DNA of 64,000 bases from Barnesiella intestinihominis YIT 11860 (GTDB lineage: Bacteria > Bacteroidota > Bacteroidia > Bacteroidales > Barnesiellaceae), in NCBI RefSeq assembly GCF_000296465.1, contig NZ_JH815204.1, positions 1 through 64,000 on the forward strand, given 5' to 3'. Positions 1 through 7,348 of the stretch are shown here, one piece after another. The notes under the pieces are model-generated. The model was not told where the DNA came from. It saw only the letters and a program-made list of their open reading frames with translations, and did not search any database. The position numbers were made by a program, and so were the translations under genes. Positions within the stretch are counted from its first letter, which is position 1, and the number at the start of each line of letters is the position of its first letter.

Positions 1-57
1 TAAGCCCCGCCACGCCGATGGTACTGCGCAAGTGGGAGAGTAGGTAGCCGCCAACTT
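1..57 (+). rRNA. rrf: 5S ribosomal RNA, 3' part
   Basis: The first bases read as the 3' half of a Bacteroidales 5S rRNA, with the typical stretch GGTACTGCGCAAGTGGGAGA followed by GTAGGTAGCCGCC. The 5' half lies outside the window, so this is probably the end of an rRNA operon on the plus strand. The exact 3' end, about base 57, is estimated from the closing stem. Confidence 0.9.
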
Positions 58-61
58 ATAG

Positions 62-107
62 GAGAGAGAGCCGGAGAGGGAGAACCCCTTCGGCTTTCTC
101 TCTTTTT
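62..107 (+). terminator. rRNA operon terminator
   Basis: A hairpin with 12-base arms (GAGAGAGAGCCG at 62-73 and CGGCTTTCTCTC at 91-102, one mismatch) is followed by a T run at 103-107. It lies directly after the 5S rRNA and fits an intrinsic terminator. Confidence 0.75.
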
Positions 108-185
108 GTATATAGGACTCACAACGAGGCAAGGCAGGAGAGACACATGAACGCCCCTAAAGTCACATCGTTTCCATGATTATCC

Positions 186-218
186 CTCTCCCCTGTACCG
201 GAATGCCGAACAGGAGAG
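186..218. repeat. Palindromic intergenic repeat, copy 1
   Basis: An imperfect inverted repeat: CTCTCCCCTGT at 186-196 faces ACAGGAGAG at 210-218, around an inner CCGGAATGCCG core. The outer arms resemble those of the palindromes at 40166-40201 and 61360-61418, which suggests one family of short REP-like intergenic elements. It also lies downstream of the minus-strand glutaredoxin-like gene and could act as its 3' hairpin. Confidence 0.5.
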
Positions 219-258
219 AAGTGCTAAGCCCCTCGGTAACGAGTGCAGAAATTTTTCG

Positions 259-522
259 TTACTCTTGTACCAAAGCCTTTTTGAAAATAGCTTCGACTTC
301 ATTGGGATAGATACCGCCCTCGTGCACCTTTTCGTCTGCGATGTAAAACGTTGGAACGTAATAGTAATCATATTGGTCTGCAATATCGGGGTGTTCGGTT
401 TCTTCAATGGTTTCGATGACAATGTCTTTATATACGGGACGTTTTTTCAATTCGTCGATGTAATTGAATGCCCGTTTACAAAATGGGCAACGAGCTTGAT
501 AGAATAATTTGATGGGCTTCAT
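259..522 (-). CDS. Glutaredoxin-like protein
   Basis: An 87-residue thioredoxin-fold protein of the glutaredoxin type. It has a CPFC redox motif at residues 12-15 near the N-terminus and the conserved cis-proline in YVPTFYI (Pro57). It has no signal peptide, so it is cytoplasmic, and probably reduces disulfides or mixed disulfides; the partner is not visible. Length matches small glutaredoxins. A TATATTTG element on the minus strand (548-555) lies about 30 bases upstream of the ATG and fits a Bacteroidetes -7 box, so the gene is probably transcribed alone. The family call is firm and the physiological role is not. Confidence 0.85.
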   Translation of the reverse strand: MKPIKLFYQARCPFCKRAFNYIDELKKRPVYKDIVIETIEETEHPDIADQYDYYYVPTFYIADEKVHEGGIYPNEVEAIFKKALVQE

Positions 523-563
523 TTTCGTAGATTGTTTTTTTTATATACAAATATACTTTCTAT

Positions 564-598
564 TTTGGAGTGTAGTATTTTTACTTGTATTATTTTTG
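564..598 (+). promoter_or_regulatory. Promoter of the small lipoprotein gene
   Basis: TTTG at 564-567 and TATTTTTG at 591-598 match the Bacteroidetes -33/-7 form with a 23-base spacer, slightly long. The expected start of transcription is about 605, just ahead of the ATG at 624. Confidence 0.55.
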
Positions 599-623
599 TA
601 TGAAATGCAAAGTATGAAGATAT

Positions 624-1007
624 ATGAAACGTTTTTATCAAATGGGTTTAATTGTTGCGGTGATTTCAGTATTATCGTTCGTATCGTGCGGCGTGCACAG
701 TAAAAATTCGTATTTGAAAGAGTTCAAATCGTTTGTGGATAAGGTGGAGAATACCGATTTCGAAACCGAGGCGGATTGGAATGAGGCATTGAAAGAGTAC
801 GAGCGGTTTACCACAACGTATTATGAAGAGTATAAAGATAAACTGACCGAAGAAGATTTAGTGGAGATTGGACGCTTGCAGGGACGTTTTATGAAAGCTT
901 CGATGACAAGAGGTGCTAAATTTATCGAAAAAAATTTCAATGATGCCATGCAACAGGCATCCGGATTACTCGATGGTCTATTCGAAGTGAATGAAGACGA
1001 AGAATAA
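624..1007 (+). CDS. Small lipoprotein, DUF6565-like
   Basis: A 127-residue protein with a lipoprotein signal peptide: a hydrophobic stretch at residues 8-20 and a lipobox FVSC with Cys22. The mature part is charged and looks all-helical (many Glu/Lys, KEYERFTTTYYEEYKDKL region). It resembles the small Bacteroidales lipoproteins grouped as DUF6565, recognised from general sequence character only. It is predicted to be anchored in the envelope; no function is known. It has its own promoter (564-598) and terminator (1028-1057), so it is monocistronic. Confidence 0.75.
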   Translation: MKRFYQMGLIVAVISVLSFVSCGVHSKNSYLKEFKSFVDKVENTDFETEADWNEALKEYERFTTTYYEEYKDKLTEEDLVEIGRLQGRFMKASMTRGAKFIEKNFNDAMQQASGLLDGLFEVNEDEE

Positions 1008-1027
1008 ATTTTAACGTCTTGTTTTTT

Positions 1028-1057
1028 AGCCCCGGAGTGATTCTTCGGGGCTTTTTT
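1028..1057 (+). terminator. Intrinsic terminator
   Basis: AGCCCCGGAG at 1028-1037 and CTTCGGGGCT at 1042-1051 form a hairpin followed by six T. It ends the lipoprotein transcript. Confidence 0.85.
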
Positions 1058-1257
1058 ATTAAAAAATGGTTCGAATAAAGAATTATGGAGATGGATCTCG
1101 CTTTCTTGTGACGTTTCTTTATGTTTGGATATAAGGTGCGGTTCAACAGAAAAAATAAGCAAAACTCTTTTTTTTGCACTTACCTTTCACTACTTTTGTA
1201 AAGTATGTGAAAATGAAGTGTGACTTGGCGGAATAAAATTCTGTGTTTGTCTTTCGT

Positions 1258-1265
1258 TATTTTTG
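1258..1265 (+). promoter_or_regulatory. -7 element upstream of the structured RNA
   Basis: TATTTTTG matches the TAnnTTTG form and predicts a start of transcription near 1271. The -33 box is weak: the nearest TTTG, at 1246-1249, is too close. A second element, TACTTTTG at 1191-1198, lies further upstream. Confidence 0.4.
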
Positions 1266-1270
1266 CAGAG

Positions 1271-1490
1271 GAGAGGGGCAGTCCTTTCCAATACATATTA
1301 AATTAAAAAGAAGCGTTATGCTTGTCTTGTAGTTTGAAAACGTAGGAAATTTTCGAAACGAGATACAAGGTTAGGCATGGTGGTTCTCACGCATCACGGG
1401 CGTGGGCTGCTATCTCATATCTGTATCTCGGGTTTCCTACGACCTTCAAACTGTGGTGTGAGTGTTCAGTTCCACGCTTCGTTGTTATAT
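1271..1490 (+). ncRNA. Structured non-coding RNA candidate, 6S-like
   Basis: A long rod-like hairpin can be drawn without a coding frame. GAAGCG 1310-1315 pairs with CGCTTC 1475-1480, AGTTTGAA 1331-1338 with TTCAAACT 1445-1452, CGTAGGAAA 1341-1349 with TTTCCTACG 1433-1441, and CGAGATACA 1359-1367 with TGTATCTCG 1422-1430. Large internal loops separate the stems. A TATTTTTG box lies just upstream. A long interrupted rod of about 170-220 nt behind its own promoter is the shape of 6S RNA (SsrS) and of the Bacteroidales-1 motif. The identity is inference from shape; ends are approximate and no clear terminator follows. It could instead be a cis-acting leader of the HTH gene that begins at 1531. 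Confidence 0.5.
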
Positions 1491-1530
1491 TAAACCTTCT
1501 TATGGGGACGGTAAAAAGAATCTTTTCGCT

Positions 1531-1740
1531 ATGAAACCGATAGGGGAACTCATTAAAGAGCGATTGAAAGCCGAGGAGCGCAGTGTCGCTTGGTTTGCCC
1601 GCAAACTCTCTTGCAGCCGGGTCAATGTGTACAAGATATTCTGCAAAGAGTATATCGATACCGAGTTGCTCACCCGTATTTCTCGAATCTTGAATTATGA
1701 TTTTTTTCAATATTTCTCGGAACACTTGAAAGAGAAGTAA
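1531..1740 (+). CDS. Small HTH DNA-binding protein
   Basis: A 69-residue protein with a helix-turn-helix of the XRE/Cro type: RSVAWFARKLSCSRVNVYKIF reads as helices 2 and 3, followed by LLTRISRILNYDFFQYF. It is close to the size of a bare HTH domain and has no sensing domain. The ATG at 1531 was chosen because the longer frame from 1462 would run through the 3' stem of the structured RNA and adds residues that look non-coding. Such short HTH proteins are common in Bacteroidales; the target is unknown. Its position immediately after the 6S-like RNA may be chance or may mean they share a transcript. Confidence 0.7.
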   Translation: MKPIGELIKERLKAEERSVAWFARKLSCSRVNVYKIFCKEYIDTELLTRISRILNYDFFQYFSEHLKEK

Positions 1741-1919
1741 GCCGTCTGTTTGACTTTTTGATGGGATAAATGTTTTACATAGAGGGCTGTGAAGGGGTTT
1801 CCAATCGGTGTTCAATTTCTACTTATTTGCGACAGTAGTGTCAATTTATAGATGATATGAGATTGTTCTTAATTTCTCTTTTTGGGATTTTATTTGCATA
1901 ATAAAATAATAAAGAGGAA

Positions 1920-2585
1920 ATGAGAAAATTCAAACTACTATTGATAAGTGTTTTGTTTCCGTGTATGTGTATGGGTGAAGGTGCTTATCATGAGGATAAT
2001 GAGTTTATTATAAGGGCTGGATTCACAGGCTCTCATTTGCGTTATAAGGATAATATAGGGGGGACTGTAAATGTATCGTATATTCCATTTGAAATAAATT
2101 CTTGTGGGATTGGGTGGAATGCCAATTTTACAAAGACTAAGGATTATTATAGTATCAGTCCGTTGGGTGCGACAGCAACATTATTAACATTCTTGGGGTA
2201 TACAGTGTCGTCAGAGATGGATAGTTGGATTCGGACTGTATTGTTTTGTATGGCCGCAGAAAGTATGGGATTGTATATTCCCATTGGGAAAAATTTTGAG
2301 TTACAGCCCTATTGGAGTTTATTAAGATTATCCAAATGGCAGAAAGAAAAAATACTTATTACCGGAGCTTTTGGTTTAGCCGCTACGGTTTATATAAAAA
2401 AGTTTTCTATAACTGCTTATGGAGAGTATTCCTATGGATATGGAAATTCCGATTGGTGGGGCGAAACACTTAGTAATGTTTTTACAGATGCAGAGGACAC
2501 TTATTACAATAGGTATGAAAAGCCCTGTACCCCTTTCAAAGGTTGGATCTATGGGGTTACATTAGGATTTAGTTTTAATCTTTAA
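1920..2585 (+). CDS. Secreted protein, outer-membrane barrel-like, unknown
   Basis: A 221-residue protein with an N-terminal signal peptide (KLLLISVLFPCMCMGEG) and alternating aromatic/polar strands ending in GVTLGFSFNL. A C-terminal strand ending in an aromatic-x-Leu pattern is usual for small outer-membrane beta-barrels. No family was recognised. The gene is clearly richer in A and T than riboflavin synthase or menA nearby and stands with two AT-rich cysteine-rich genes (2668 and 3176) on the same strand, which suggests a shared, possibly transferred origin. A GAGG sequence just before the ATG could be a weak ribosome binding site. Confidence 0.6.
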   Translation: MRKFKLLLISVLFPCMCMGEGAYHEDNEFIIRAGFTGSHLRYKDNIGGTVNVSYIPFEINSCGIGWNANFTKTKDYYSISPLGATATLLTFLGYTVSSEMDSWIRTVLFCMAAESMGLYIPIGKNFELQPYWSLLRLSKWQKEKILITGAFGLAATVYIKKFSITAYGEYSYGYGNSDWWGETLSNVFTDAEDTYYNRYEKPCTPFKGWIYGVTLGFSFNL

Positions 2586-2634
2586 TATTGTGATCCAGAG
2601 TTCTAAATAAATAGATAAGGACAAGCCGAAAACC

Positions 2635-2646
2635 TTATAGAGTAGG
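2635..2646 (+). repeat. 12-bp direct repeat upstream of cysteine-rich gene, copy 1
   Basis: TTATAGAGTAGG occurs here, 21 bases before the ATG at 2668, and again at 3157-3168 before the second cysteine-rich gene. It includes a purine run that could serve as a ribosome binding or regulatory site. Conservation ahead of two related genes suggests that the upstream sequence was duplicated with the gene. Confidence 0.5.
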
Positions 2647-2667
2647 CATTAATATAAATTATTTATT

Positions 2668-3021
2668 ATGAGAAAGTTGTTTTTATTAGGAATGCTGGTT
2701 GTTGTACCTTTTGTATTTGCAGTGCAATATTCTGGAACCGACGTGGAAGAAATGCAAAAAGAACGGTGTGGAGGCTATTCCAATCCTCCTTGTAAATGTT
2801 GTGATGGTAAGGGGCGTACTGAGTGTACAATGTGTGACGGTACTGGGTGGCGTATATGCTCTTTTTGTGGTGGTGAAGGAACTATTGATCGAGGAAATGG
2901 GAAAGAAACATGTGCTAATTGCAATGGAAAAGGGCAATTTAAGTGTGGATATTGCAAAAAAGGAGAACGTATATGTACCTGTTGTAATGGAACTGGTAAA
3001 CAGAGACATGTAGGACGATGA
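2668..3021 (+). CDS. Secreted cysteine-rich DnaJ-zinc-finger-like protein
   Basis: A 117-residue protein with a signal peptide (residues 1-19, KLFLLGMLVVVPFVFA) followed by six CxxC pairs: CKCC, CTMC, CSFC, CANC, CGYC and CTCC. Several are followed by xGxG, as in the CxxCxGxG zinc-binding repeats of DnaJ. In DnaJ these bind two zinc ions and contact unfolded protein. Here the J domain is missing and the protein is predicted to be exported, where thiols would normally be oxidised, so zinc binding in the periplasm or a redox role are both possible. It is AT-rich and followed by a related gene at 3176; the two share the upstream sequence TTATAGAGTAGG. Function unknown. Confidence 0.7.
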   Translation: MRKLFLLGMLVVVPFVFAVQYSGTDVEEMQKERCGGYSNPPCKCCDGKGRTECTMCDGTGWRICSFCGGEGTIDRGNGKETCANCNGKGQFKCGYCKKGERICTCCNGTGKQRHVGR

Positions 3022-3156
3022 GTTGTTATTCGGTTGTGCCTTTATTGTTTCGTTTTTTTAGTCTATTTGTGAGAGTTCAGCTCTAAGAATAAGCTAATTA
3101 ACGAGATGACAGATGTGAAAAAGACTGTGTTGAACCGCATTATGAGATTAGAAATT

Positions 3157-3168
3157 TTATAGAGTAGG
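3157..3168 (+). repeat. 12-bp direct repeat upstream of cysteine-rich gene, copy 2
   Basis: The second copy of TTATAGAGTAGG, immediately followed by AG, so that an AGGAG lies about six bases before the ATG at 3176. That spacing fits a ribosome binding site and supports the 3176 start over the internal ATG at 3188. Confidence 0.5.
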
Positions 3169-3175
3169 AGTAAAT

Positions 3176-3550
3176 ATGATTTTGATTATGAGGAAGATAT
3201 ATTTGAAATTGATTGTTTTATTCTATGTTTTATGTTGTAACACATCAATTCTGTTTGCCCAAAAGGATATAGAACAAGAGAAGATAGGCTGTTATTGTAA
3301 TACAGTGGAAGTAGAAAAATCTTGTCATCGATGTGGAGGTAAATTAAAAAGTGCAGTGATAAAAGGAAAGAAGAAGTGTCCTAATTGTAAAGGCTCCGGA
3401 ACTGTTAAAAGCTACGATAATGGAAGATCGGTGAGGGTGAAGTGTACGGTAGAGCATAATGGGTATGATGCCAGTGTTGGTGGTTATTTTATTTATGAGT
3501 ATAAATCTGGATTGAAATGCGAAAATTGTGGCGAAGAATATAGCCGATAA
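3176..3550 (+). CDS. Secreted CxxC-containing small protein
   Basis: A 124-residue protein with a signal peptide (hydrophobic stretch LKLIVLFYVLCCNTSILFAQ) and pairs CYC, CHRC, CPNC and a C-terminal CENC. The segment KKCPNCKGSGTV is the same DnaJ-type CxxCxGxG unit seen in the preceding gene at 2668. It looks like a degenerate relative with fewer repeats and a central Tyr/Gly-rich insert. Codon and base use are AT-rich, unlike the following nitroreductase. It ends just before a strong bidirectional terminator. No function can be assigned. Confidence 0.65.
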   Translation: MILIMRKIYLKLIVLFYVLCCNTSILFAQKDIEQEKIGCYCNTVEVEKSCHRCGGKLKSAVIKGKKKCPNCKGSGTVKSYDNGRSVRVKCTVEHNGYDASVGGYFIYEYKSGLKCENCGEEYSR

Positions 3551-3551
3551 T

Positions 3552-3593
3552 AAAACAGACGGAATTGTAAAAAAAACAATTCCGTCTGTTTTA
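3552..3593. terminator. Bidirectional terminator
   Basis: AAAACAGACGGAATTGT at 3552-3568 is perfectly repeated in inverted orientation at 3576-3592 around an A-rich loop, and flanked by T runs. It separates the plus-strand cysteine-rich gene from the minus-strand nitroreductase and can serve both. Confidence 0.85.
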
Positions 3594-3608
3594 TTATTGT
3601 ATAAGTAT

Positions 3609-4151
3609 TCAATACTTATTATACGAAATCACCTCGTCGGCAGATTTTCGTTTTTTCTCCCGAAGCGGTTGGGTGGAGTATCCCACTACGATGTCGAGAA
3701 TGACTCGTTTCTTATCGGGAATATGCAGTAGTTTACGCACGGCTTTCTCGTCGAACCAACCGAGTATGCAACTGCCCAATCCTTCGGCAGTGGCGGCGAG
3801 GGTGATGTGTGCGGCAGCTATACCGATGTCGAGCAGCGGAAATTGTTTGTCCTTGATGAGCCCGCCTATGCCCGATGTGAAATTGGGTCGCTCCTCCACG
3901 ACAAGGATATGCACGGGAGCCTGTTTGGTGAAGTGGTTCATGCCCAATATGCGGCTGGCCACGGCATCGGCCACTTGGTTTCGCAACTCGGGTTCGTCCA
4001 CTACGATGAAGTGCCACGGTTGCGCATTGCAGGCCGAGGGTGCTATACGGGCGGCTTCGAGAATACGCCGTATTTTTTCGGGTTCGACCGGACGTTCGGG
4101 ATCGTACTGGCGGTCGCTTTGCCGGTGGTTGATAATTTCGTAGATATCCAT
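3609..4151 (-). CDS. Nitroreductase family protein
   Basis: A 180-residue flavoprotein of the nitroreductase family. It shows the N-terminal FMN phosphate-binding pattern HRQSDRQYDPERPV (residues 8-21), the PSACNAQPWHFIVV segment (around residues 38-51) and the C-terminal GLGSCILGWFD region. Family members use FMN and NAD(P)H to reduce nitro groups, quinones or similar substrates as homodimers. Length is normal for the small Bacteroides-type branch. It lies 6 bases downstream of riboflavin synthase on the same strand, so flavin supply and a flavoenzyme are probably co-transcribed. The substrate is unknown. Confidence 0.9.
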   Translation of the reverse strand: MDIYEIINHRQSDRQYDPERPVEPEKIRRILEAARIAPSACNAQPWHFIVVDEPELRNQVADAVASRILGMNHFTKQAPVHILVVEERPNFTSGIGGLIKDKQFPLLDIGIAAAHITLAATAEGLGSCILGWFDEKAVRKLLHIPDKKRVILDIVVGYSTQPLREKKRKSADEVISYNKY

Positions 4152-4157
4152 TTTGTT

Positions 4158-4766
4158 CTAATCTTTTTCGAAGTGCATGATACGGCTGATGTATTTGCCG
4201 ATAATGTCGAATTCGAGGTTCACTATACTGCCTTCCTTGATTTGGTGGAAATTGGTATGCTCGTAGGTGTAGGGAATGATCGCCACTTGGAAACTGTTGT
4301 CTTGCGAGTTGCATACGGTGAGGCTTACCCCGTTCACGGTAACCGATCCTTTCTCTACGGTCATATAGCCTTTGGCAGCCATTTCGGGATTGAGGTCGTA
4401 GGTGAAGGTATAGTATCGGCTTCCGTCGACAAGATCGATTTTTGTGCAGCGGGCTGTCTGGTCCACATGGCCTTGCACGATGTGTCCGTCGAGGCGGCCG
4501 TTCATGAGCATGCTACGTTCGAGATTCACTTTGTCTCCGACAGAGAGAGTCCCTAAGTTGCTGCGTTCGAGGGTTTCTTGTATGGCAGTGACCGTATAGT
4601 GATCTCCTTCGATGTTTACGACCGTGAGGCACACGCCGTTGTGAGCGACGCTTTGGTCGATTTTCAATTCGTGAGCGAACGAACTTTTGAGCGTAAGGTG
4701 CAAATTCCCGTTATCCCGTTTCAAGGCAACGATGGGAGCGGCTTCTTCGACAATTCCTGAAAACAT
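4158..4766 (-). CDS. ribE: Riboflavin synthase, alpha subunit
   Basis: A 202-residue protein that starts MFSGIVEE, the invariant N-terminus of riboflavin synthase, and consists of two lumazine-binding repeats (about 1-97 and 98-195), each with the G-x-V-L/V-x-N-G-V-S/C-L-T-V pattern (HNGVCLTV and VNGVSLTV). It converts two 6,7-dimethyl-8-ribityllumazine molecules to riboflavin, the last step of riboflavin synthesis, in the cytoplasm. The leader is too short for an FMN riboswitch; a minus-strand TATTTTTG element (4802-4809) may be the promoter. It probably forms an operon with the nitroreductase. Confidence 0.95.
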   Translation of the reverse strand: MFSGIVEEAAPIVALKRDNGNLHLTLKSSFAHELKIDQSVAHNGVCLTVVNIEGDHYTVTAIQETLERSNLGTLSVGDKVNLERSMLMNGRLDGHIVQGHVDQTARCTKIDLVDGSRYYTFTYDLNPEMAAKGYMTVEKGSVTVNGVSLTVCNSQDNSFQVAIIPYTYEHTNFHQIKEGSIVNLEFDIIGKYISRIMHFEKD

Positions 4767-4853
4767 AATTTAATGAATTAGGGGTTATAAATAGACAAAG
4801 TCAAAAATACGAAAATTGTTCGGATTGTTATGCCGTTTATTCCCGAAAATAGT

Positions 4854-4861
4854 TATTTTTG
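4854..4861 (+). promoter_or_regulatory. -7 element upstream of ATPase-DUF4435 gene
   Basis: TATTTTTG predicts transcription from about 4868. This places an upstream in-frame TTG (4816) before the transcript and favours the ATG at 4879 as the start. The -33 box is unclear. Confidence 0.45.
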
Positions 4862-4878
4862 AGAAAGGATTTCCTTTC

Positions 4879-6471
4879 ATGTTAAAAAGTGCTACTATGG
4901 AAATATTGCTCCCGAAAAGAAACGATAGCGCACAAACCGAAAAACTGTTGTCGCGGACGGTAACGGTCGTTGGCGCGAATGGAGCCGGAAAAAGCCGGTT
5001 CGGAGTGGAAATAGCTCGACGGATACAAGACCATGCTTTTTGGCTTTCGGCTCAAAAGGCATTGTGCATTATGCCGCCTCACGAAGTTTGGCCGGGGTCT
5101 ATCGAAGCCATGTATCAGGAGTTTATGGAGTATTCTTACTATGTATCGAAGGATACCCCTACCGAATTCGACCAGTTGCTTTTCTTGCTGTTGAGCGAGG
5201 AGTGCCGCAATCTGTTCGAGTATAAATTCAAAACGCCAAAGGGGGGGCATATCGACTTCCCCGAGACTCGTTTGGATAGAGTTCAAAAGCTGTGGGAACG
5301 GGTTTTCCCGAGAAATAAAATGTTGCGGGCCGAGGGGCGTTTGTTGATTCAAAGCGAGAATTCGGAGCCTTTCAATCCTTTGCGACTGAGTTCGGGGGAG
5401 AAGGCGGTGCTCTATTATATAGCAGGTGTGCTGTTTGCTATGCCCAATGCTGTGATTTTGGTGGAAGATCCTGAATTCTATCTGCACCATTCCATTATGA
5501 AATCGCTGTGGGATTCGATTGAGAACTTGCGCAAGGATTGTACTTTTGTTTATCTGACGCACGATTTGGATTTCGCGGCTTCGCGTGTCGAGAGTACTTG
5601 TATTTGGGTCCGTTCGTTCGATGCCGACCGCATGAGTTGGGACTATGAGTTTATCCGTAACGACGACTCTTTTCCCGAAGGCATGTATTTGGATATATTG
5701 GGCAGCCGCAAACCGGTATTGTTTATCGAGGGAGCAGCTACCGGAAGTATCGATGTGAAACTCTATCCCTATATTTTCCCTGAATACACCGTGAAGCCGT
5801 TGGGTGGTTGTAATAAGGTAATAGAAGCGACAAGGGCTTTTGCCGATTTGAAGGAGATACACCATCTCGAATCTAGGGGAATTGTCGACAGGGATCGGCG
5901 GACGGAGCGAGAAGTCGAGTATTTGCGCAGTCGTCATGTGTATGTGCCCGAAGTAGCGGAAGTGGAGAATCTGTTAATGCTCGAAGGGGTGATTCGCTCG
6001 GTTGCCCGACGTATGAAACGAAACGAGAACAAAGTATTCGAAATAGTAAAAAACAATGTCATTCAGTTGTTCGCACAAGAGATAGAGTCGCAGGCATTGT
6101 TACATACCCGTCACCGCATACGGCGTGATTTGGAATATAAAATCGACCGGAGGTTCAACGATATCGGTTCGTTCGAGGACCATATCGACCATTTGACGGA
6201 CGATACCGATGTACGCGGACTTTATAATATGATTTGCAGTCAATTCCGTACATTTGTCAAGAACAGAGATTACCGGTCGATATTGAAGGTTTACAATCAG
6301 AAGTCGATGTTGACGAACAGTAATGTCTGTAACCTGTGCGGATTGGCGAATAAAGATAAATATTTGAGGGTGATACTTTCCATATTGCGGGAAGATAGAC
6401 CGGAAGCCGAGGGCATACGCTCTACGATACGGGCCTGTTTCGGATTGGATAAAGAAGAGTCTCATGGTTAA
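4879..6471 (+). CDS. AAA ATPase with TOPRIM-like DUF4435 domain (OLD-like)
   Basis: A 530-residue protein. The first half is an ABC/RecN-like ATPase: Walker A GANGAGKS (about residues 33-40), signature LSSGEKAVLYY, Walker B AVILVEDPE and switch histidine in YLTHDLDFA. The second half has PVLFIEGAATGSIDVKLYP and GIVDRDRR, the acidic pattern of DUF4435, a TOPRIM-like domain seen in OLD-related nucleases. The architecture suggests a nuclease or DNA-repair/defence ATPase, but no activity is proven. The ATG at 4879 has AAAGGA upstream and lies after the promoter element. The gene overlaps menA by 8 bases, so the two are translated together; the pairing has no obvious metabolic logic. Confidence 0.8.
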   Translation: MLKSATMEILLPKRNDSAQTEKLLSRTVTVVGANGAGKSRFGVEIARRIQDHAFWLSAQKALCIMPPHEVWPGSIEAMYQEFMEYSYYVSKDTPTEFDQLLFLLLSEECRNLFEYKFKTPKGGHIDFPETRLDRVQKLWERVFPRNKMLRAEGRLLIQSENSEPFNPLRLSSGEKAVLYYIAGVLFAMPNAVILVEDPEFYLHHSIMKSLWDSIENLRKDCTFVYLTHDLDFAASRVESTCIWVRSFDADRMSWDYEFIRNDDSFPEGMYLDILGSRKPVLFIEGAATGSIDVKLYPYIFPEYTVKPLGGCNKVIEATRAFADLKEIHHLESRGIVDRDRRTEREVEYLRSRHVYVPEVAEVENLLMLEGVIRSVARRMKRNENKVFEIVKNNVIQLFAQEIESQALLHTRHRIRRDLEYKIDRRFNDIGSFEDHIDHLTDDTDVRGLYNMICSQFRTFVKNRDYRSILKVYNQKSMLTNSNVCNLCGLANKDKYLRVILSILREDRPEAEGIRSTIRACFGLDKEESHG

Positions 6472-7348
6472 GGATTGGATTTCGGCGGCTCGTCCGCGCA
6501 CGCTGCCGGCATCGGCCAGCCCGGTGATCGCCGCTTCGGCTTATGCCTTTTATGCCGGTACATTTCGTTGGGTTCCCGCCGTGTTGTGTTTGTTGTTCGC
6601 TTTATTGGCACAAGTCGCCTCTAATATGGCGAACGACTACTTCGATTATGTGAAGGGGAGCGATAAAGCCGGTAGGGTAGGACCTCGTCGAGCCGTCGCT
6701 TCGGGCGATATAACTCCGCGAGCCATGCTTATGGGTACATTCTGCGTTTTAGGAGTGGCTTGTGCGGTAGGATTGGGACTTGTTTTTTTTGCCGGTTGGC
6801 AGTTGATACCGATAGGTGTGATTATAGCGGTGTTTGCATTGGCCTATACGGCAGGTCCTTATCCGTTGGCCTATCACGGATTGGGCGATGTAACCGTGTT
6901 TTTGTTTTTCGGTCTGGTTGCTGTGAACATGACCTATTATGTACAGGCTTTACAGTTCGATGCAGATGTGTTTCTGCTGTCGATCGCTATGGGATTGTTG
7001 TCTATAAATATTCTGTTGGTGAATAATTATCGGGACATGGAAGAAGACGCTGCGGCGAATAAACGAACGACGGTGGTGCTGTTCGGGAGGCGTTTTGCTT
7101 TGTGGTGGTATTTTGTGAACGGGGTGATCGCCGTTTTGTTGCTTTTACCTTGTTTGGCAGATTTCGGAATCGTGTATATATTTTTACCAGCCATTGTATA
7201 TCTGTTTCTTCATATAAAGACAGGGTTGGCGATTAAGCAGCGGGTGGGTGAGGCATTGAATCCCCTGCTGGGAGCGACGGCTCGGAATCTACTCGTTTTT
7301 ACGATTTTGGTTTCTGTGGTGTGGATATGTAAAGGATTAGGATTATGA
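6464..7348 (+). CDS. menA: 1,4-dihydroxy-2-naphthoate polyprenyltransferase
   Basis: A 294-residue integral membrane prenyltransferase of the UbiA family. It has the start WISAARPRTLPASASPV, typical of MenA, the first aspartate motif NDYFD (residues 57-61) followed by the GSDKAGRVGPRRAV loop, and a second NNYRDMEED motif near residue 187. It joins a polyprenyl chain to 1,4-dihydroxy-2-naphthoate in menaquinone synthesis in the inner membrane. It overlaps the upstream ATPase gene (8 bases) and the next gene (ATGA overlap), so three genes form one transcription unit. Confidence 0.95.
   Translation: MVKDWISAARPRTLPASASPVIAASAYAFYAGTFRWVPAVLCLLFALLAQVASNMANDYFDYVKGSDKAGRVGPRRAVASGDITPRAMLMGTFCVLGVACAVGLGLVFFAGWQLIPIGVIIAVFALAYTAGPYPLAYHGLGDVTVFLFFGLVAVNMTYYVQALQFDADVFLLSIAMGLLSINILLVNNYRDMEEDAAANKRTTVVLFGRRFALWWYFVNGVIAVLLLLPCLADFGIVYIFLPAIVYLFLHIKTGLAIKQRVGEALNPLLGATARNLLVFTILVSVVWICKGLGL

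Noticed and set aside
1310-1480. tmRNA or SRP RNA as identity of the structured RNA
   Set aside because: No tRNA-like acceptor domain or tag reading frame, and no conserved SRP GGAAG/GCAGCC apical loop, was seen.
1462-1530. Longer N-terminus for the small HTH protein
   Set aside because: The extension would use the 3' stem of the structured RNA as coding sequence and adds no conserved features; the ATG at 1531 gives a complete HTH domain.
1860-3600. Prophage or insertion sequence remnant as source of the AT-rich island
   Set aside because: No integrase, transposase, terminal inverted repeats or target duplication was found; only composition differs.
4816-4878. TTG start for the ATPase-DUF4435 gene
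   Set aside because: It lies upstream of the TATTTTTG promoter element and adds a hydrophobic stretch not expected in the family.
4767-4878. FMN riboswitch before ribE
   Set aside because: The divergent gap is only about 110 bases and contains none of the conserved RFN element sequences.
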